Positions 61,287 to 64,000 of a stretch of DNA of 64,000 bases are shown one piece after another. The position numbers and the translations under genes were made by a program. Source of the DNA: Frateuria terrea (GTDB taxonomy: Bacteria > Pseudomonadota > Gammaproteobacteria > Xanthomonadales > Rhodanobacteraceae); assembly GCF_900115705.1 (NCBI RefSeq), contig NZ_FOXL01000008.1:1-64000 (forward strand). The letters are read 5' to 3'. Every line of letters starts with the position of its first letter. Within the stretch, counting starts at the first letter, position 1. The notes under the pieces are model-generated. The model did no database searches. It was given only the letters and a program-made list of their open reading frames with translations, and was not told where the DNA came from.

Positions 61287-61937
61287 TCAGAACAGCTCCA
61301 CCTCTCCCTTTATCGGATCGTTTGCCAAACGCTTGAGGTAGAACCGCTCGCCGTCGACCAGCTGGGCGTCGCGGGTGCCGCGCAGCTGGCGCACGCGCAC
61401 CTTGCCGCTGGCCGGGAAGTACTGGACCTGGCGCGGGTACACGTCGCCCAGGTCCGATGCCGCCACGGCCAGCTTTTCGGTCGTCAGGTAGCGCTGCACG
61501 AATTCGATGTTGCGCCGGCCCACGTCGGTCATCTGCGCCAGTACGCGGCCGCCGCCGAACACCTTCACTTCCAGGTCCTCGCGTTGGCCGCCGGCCTTCA
61601 GGATGGCGTTGATCAGCTGCTCCATCGCGTCGGAGCCATAACGCGCCGCGCGGCCGACCGCGGCCGACCAGGCGTCGCGCTCGCCGACCGGCTCGGGCAG
61701 CATGAAGTGGTTCATGCCGCCCACTTGCCGGCGCCTGTCGCGGATGCATGCGGCAATGCAGGAGCCGAGCACGGTGGAGATCATTTCCTCCTGCGTGCTC
61801 ACGTAGAACTCGCCCGGCAGCACCTTGGCGGTGACGCACTGGTGGGTCGGGTCCCAGAACCTGCGCAGGTGTTCGAAACCGGGTAGAGCGGGTGCGATGG
61901 CCTGGCCTCGCGGCAGGCTCGCGGCGACCTGGGTCAT
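61287..61937 (-). CDS. cheD: Chemoreceptor glutamine deamidase CheD
   Basis: Deamidates receptor glutamines. A 216-residue protein with [29 protein letters not shown] (catalytic Cys) and [10 protein letters not shown] (catalytic His), and [19 protein letters not shown]. The C-terminus ends KGEVELF, like the MCP at 58858. The ATG overlaps the cheR stop (61934-61937). Gene order cheR-cheD-cheB is the standard adaptation set. Confidence 0.95.
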   Translation of the reverse strand: MTQVAASLPRGQAIAPALPGFEHLRRFWDPTHQCVTAKVLPGEFYVSTQEEMISTVLGSCIAACIRDRRRQVGGMNHFMLPEPVGERDAWSAAVGRAARYGSDAMEQLINAILKAGGQREDLEVKVFGGGRVLAQMTDVGRRNIEFVQRYLTTEKLAVAASDLGDVYPRQVQYFPASGKVRVRQLRGTRDAQLVDGERFYLKRLANDPIKGEVELF

Positions 61938-62809
61938 GCAGAGCGTTTCCGGTAGATGGTGCGACCGATCAGTTCGAACTCGTCGGAAAGGCCGTGCATG
62001 GATTCGGAGTGGCCCAGGAACAGCGGCGCACCCGTGGGCAGAAGGCCGGCGAAGCGGTGGAACAGCTTCTGCTTGGTCGGCTGGTCGAAATAGATCACTA
62101 CGTTGCGGCAGAAGATGGCGTCGAATGGTCCCTGCATCGGCCACGCGTGCAGCAGGTTGAGCGGCGCGATGGTGGTCAGCTCGCGCAGCTTCGGGTGCAC
62201 GCAGGCCAGGCCCGCGTACTCGCCCTCGCCGCGCAGGAACCAGCGCCGGCGCCGCTCGGCGCTGACGCCATCGAGTCGCTCGACCGGGTAGACGCCCTTC
62301 TGCGCCGCCGCCAGTGCCGCCGGCGAAAGGTCGGTGGCGAGGATCTTCGCGTCGACGTTGCGGCCGCACCGCTCCAGCGCCTCGGCCAGCACCATCGCAA
62401 GCGAATAGGGTTCCTCGCCGCTGGAACAGCCGGCCGACCAGATGCGCAAGCGGTCGCCCTCGCGCCGCTTCTGCTCCAGCCATCGCGGCAGCATCTCGTT
62501 GGCCAGTGCCTCGAAGTGGTGTACCTCGCGGAAGAACGCCGTGACGTTGGTGCTGATCGCGCTGGCCAGCTCGCCGAGCTCACGCTCCGGTTCGGTGCGC
62601 AGGAGCTCGCAATAGGCACCGAAGTCCTTCAGGCCCAATGCGCGCAGGCGCCGCGCCAGGCGGCCCTGCACCAGCTGGTGCTTCTGCTCGCTCAGCGCGA
62701 TGCCGCAGTGCCGGTAGACGAACGTGCGCAGGAACTGGAAGTCGCCATCGCCGAGCACCGGGCCAGCCAGGCCGGCCGCCGGGTTGTCGTGGTCGACCAC
62801 CGCGCTCAT
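61934..62809 (-). CDS. cheR: Chemotaxis protein methyltransferase CheR
   Basis: Methylates receptor glutamates with SAM. A 291-residue protein with an N-terminal helical domain (FQFLRTFVYRHCGIALSEQKHQLVQGRLARRLRALGL) and a methyltransferase domain. TNVTAFFRE, IWSAGCSSGEEPYSLAMVL and FDAIFCRNVVIYFD are typical. AAGGAG eight bases before the ATG at 62809 decides the start; it lies in the end region of the upstream MCP, two bases past its stop. Confidence 0.96.
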   Translation of the reverse strand: MSAVVDHDNPAAGLAGPVLGDGDFQFLRTFVYRHCGIALSEQKHQLVQGRLARRLRALGLKDFGAYCELLRTEPERELGELASAISTNVTAFFREVHHFEALANEMLPRWLEQKRREGDRLRIWSAGCSSGEEPYSLAMVLAEALERCGRNVDAKILATDLSPAALAAAQKGVYPVERLDGVSAERRRRWFLRGEGEYAGLACVHPKLRELTTIAPLNLLHAWPMQGPFDAIFCRNVVIYFDQPTKQKLFHRFAGLLPTGAPLFLGHSESMHGLSDEFELIGRTIYRKRSA

Positions 62810-62811
62810 GC

Positions 62812-64000
62812 TCAGAACTCCTTCCACACACCCGCGGCGGCCGGCTCGGCCATCCGCGCCGCGCGCGGGGCCGGGCTGTTGCGCACGGCGGCGAACACCG
62901 CCTCGGCTTCGGCGACCACCGCAGCGGCCACCGGCTTGGCGGCCGGCGCAGGCGCCGCGGCGAGGTCGCCATCCAGATGGAAGAACGCCACCTGCCGAGC
63001 CAGCTCGTTGGCCTGCTCCTGCATTGCGCGGGCGGCCGCGGCGGCCTCTTCGACCAGCGCGGCGTTCTGCTGGGTCATCTCGTCCATCTGCGACACGGCA
63101 TGGTTGACCTGGTCGATGCCGGCCGACTGTTCCTGGCTGGCCGCGGCGATCTCGGCCACGATGTCGGTAACCTTCTTGACGCTGTCGACGATCTCGCCCA
63201 GTGCCTTGCCGGACTGGTCGACCAGCTCCGTACCGGTGCGCACCTTCTCCGCGCTGTCGTTGATCAGCGCCTTGATCTCCTTGGCCGCGCCGGCCGAGCG
63301 CTGCGCCAGGTTGCGCACCTCGGTGGCGACCACCGCGAAGCCGCGGCCCTGCTCACCGGCGCGCGCCGCTTCCACCGCCGCGTTGAGCGAGAGCAGGTTG
63401 GTCTGGAAGGCGATCTCGTCGATCAGGCTGACGATGTCGGAGATCTTGCGGCTGGAGGCGTTGATCTCCTTCATCGCCACCACCGCCTGCGAGGCCACCT
63501 CGCCGCCGCGCTCGGCCTGCTCGCGGGCGCCGCGGGCCAGCTGGTTGGCGTGGCTGGCGTTCTCGGCGTTCTGCTTGACGGTGGAGGTCATCTCCTCCAT
63601 CGAGGAGGCGGTTTCCTCCAGGCTGGAGGCCTGTTCCTGCGTGCGCTGGGAGAGGTCGTCGTTGCCGCGGGCGATCTGCTGCGCGGCGGTACTCACCGCA
63701 CCGGAGCCGTGGCGAACCTCGCCGACGATGGCGGAGAGGCGCTCGTCCATGCTGCGGAACGCATCCAGCAGCTGGCCCAGCTCGTCGTTGCGCTTCACCT
63801 TGATCGCATGACCGAGCTTGCCCTGGGAGATCTCACGGGCGACACGACCGGCATAGGTGAGCGTATTGATGATCGAGCGGCTCAGCGACAGCGCCATCCA
63901 GATCGCCAGCAGCAGGCCGGCGGCGAGCGCGCCGATGCTGACCGCGCGGATCAGCTTGAAGCGCGACACCTGGGCCTGGTAGGCGGCAAACGCCTCGTCG
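62812..64000 (-). CDS. Methyl-accepting chemotaxis protein (C-terminal part; gene continues past the window)
   Basis: About 395 residues are visible: the end of the periplasmic domain, a transmembrane helix ([21 protein letters not shown]), a HAMP domain and the signalling domain. [39 protein letters not shown] marks the tip. The C-terminal tail, rich in Ala and Pro, ends VWKEF, which fits the x-W-x-x-F pentapeptide that tethers CheR and CheB in E. coli receptors. The Met at 63969 is internal; coding continues to the window edge. First visible gene of the mcp-cheR-cheD-cheB cluster. Confidence 0.95.
   Translation of the reverse strand, partial: DEAFAAYQAQVSRFKLIRAVSIGALAAGLLLAIWMALSLSRSIINTLTYAGRVAREISQGKLGHAIKVKRNDELGQLLDAFRSMDERLSAIVGEVRHGSGAVSTAAQQIARGNDDLSQRTQEQASSLEETASSMEEMTSTVKQNAENASHANQLARGAREQAERGGEVASQAVVAMKEINASSRKISDIVSLIDEIAFQTNLLSLNAAVEAARAGEQGRGFAVVATEVRNLAQRSAGAAKEIKALINDSAEKVRTGTELVDQSGKALGEIVDSVKKVTDIVAEIAAASQEQSAGIDQVNHAVSQMDEMTQQNAALVEEAAAAARAMQEQANELARQVAFFHLDGDLAAAPAPAAKPVAAAVVAEAEAVFAAVRNSPAPRAARMAEPAAAGVWKEF

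Overview
The window is a gene-dense, high-GC, chromosomal segment of a gammaproteobacterium. Gene content and order point to Xanthomonadales, most probably Rhodanobacteraceae (Rhodanobacter/Dyella/Luteibacter type). The markers are the tRNA-Tyr/Gly/Thr-tuf cluster, the ychF-pth-rplY-prs-tRNA-Gln-ispE-lolB-TPR block facing hemA-prfA, xanthomonalisin-like S53 and thermolysin-like M4 secreted proteases, and a three-subunit transhydrogenase. Family assignment is inference from synteny and protein families; no search was run. I see no rRNA, CRISPR array, insertion sequence, integrase or phage gene.

Layout. 1-1063: tuf (partial) behind three tRNAs and their promoter. 1196-6844: housekeeping and repair genes (trxC, an ABM-domain protein, an alpha/beta hydrolase, selO, a Cys-cluster protein, the 16S rRNA modification pair rsmC-rsuA). 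6929-9180: ergothioneine synthesis (egtB, egtD). 9411-10346: two small exported proteins. 10903-18163: one eight-gene, tightly overlapping membrane-lipid operon (desaturase, flavoprotein, DUF1365, CFA synthase, DUF2878, DUF1295, second CFA-like methyltransferase, lipocalin). 18333-19736: DUF3034 protein plus an exported truncated haemoglobin. 19865-29898: translation, nucleotide, isoprenoid, outer-membrane and haem core genes, including a GNAT-IspE fusion. 30208-37345: an OGT-like glycosyltransferase, acylphosphatase, a TlpA-like thioredoxin, a YihY protein, WrbA, a DUF2069 protein and an AidB-like acyl-CoA dehydrogenase. 37454-44781: secreted enzymes (beta-helix protein, S53 and M4 proteases). 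45227-51121: sufT and the pnt transhydrogenase genes, the latter split by an oppositely oriented sigma-factor cassette. 51273-56791: cytidine deaminase, nitroreductase, 5'-3' exonuclease, Nudix hydrolase and an M13 peptidase. 57025-58495: an ECF sigma/putative anti-sigma pair with a divergent small membrane protein. 58540-64000: chemotaxis cluster (mcp-cheR-cheD-cheB-mcp-STAS).

Most genes sit in compact operons with ATGA/GTGA stop-start overlaps. Convergent units are separated by perfect bidirectional hairpin terminators (around 9870, 37405, 39690, 42543, 45190 and 54555). The observations most worth following are the shared leader/signal-peptide cassette in front of two unrelated protease genes, the GNAT-IspE fusion, the lipid operon with its furan-fatty-acid-like gene set, the back-to-back ECF-type promoters, and the exported haemoglobin with an altered distal pocket.
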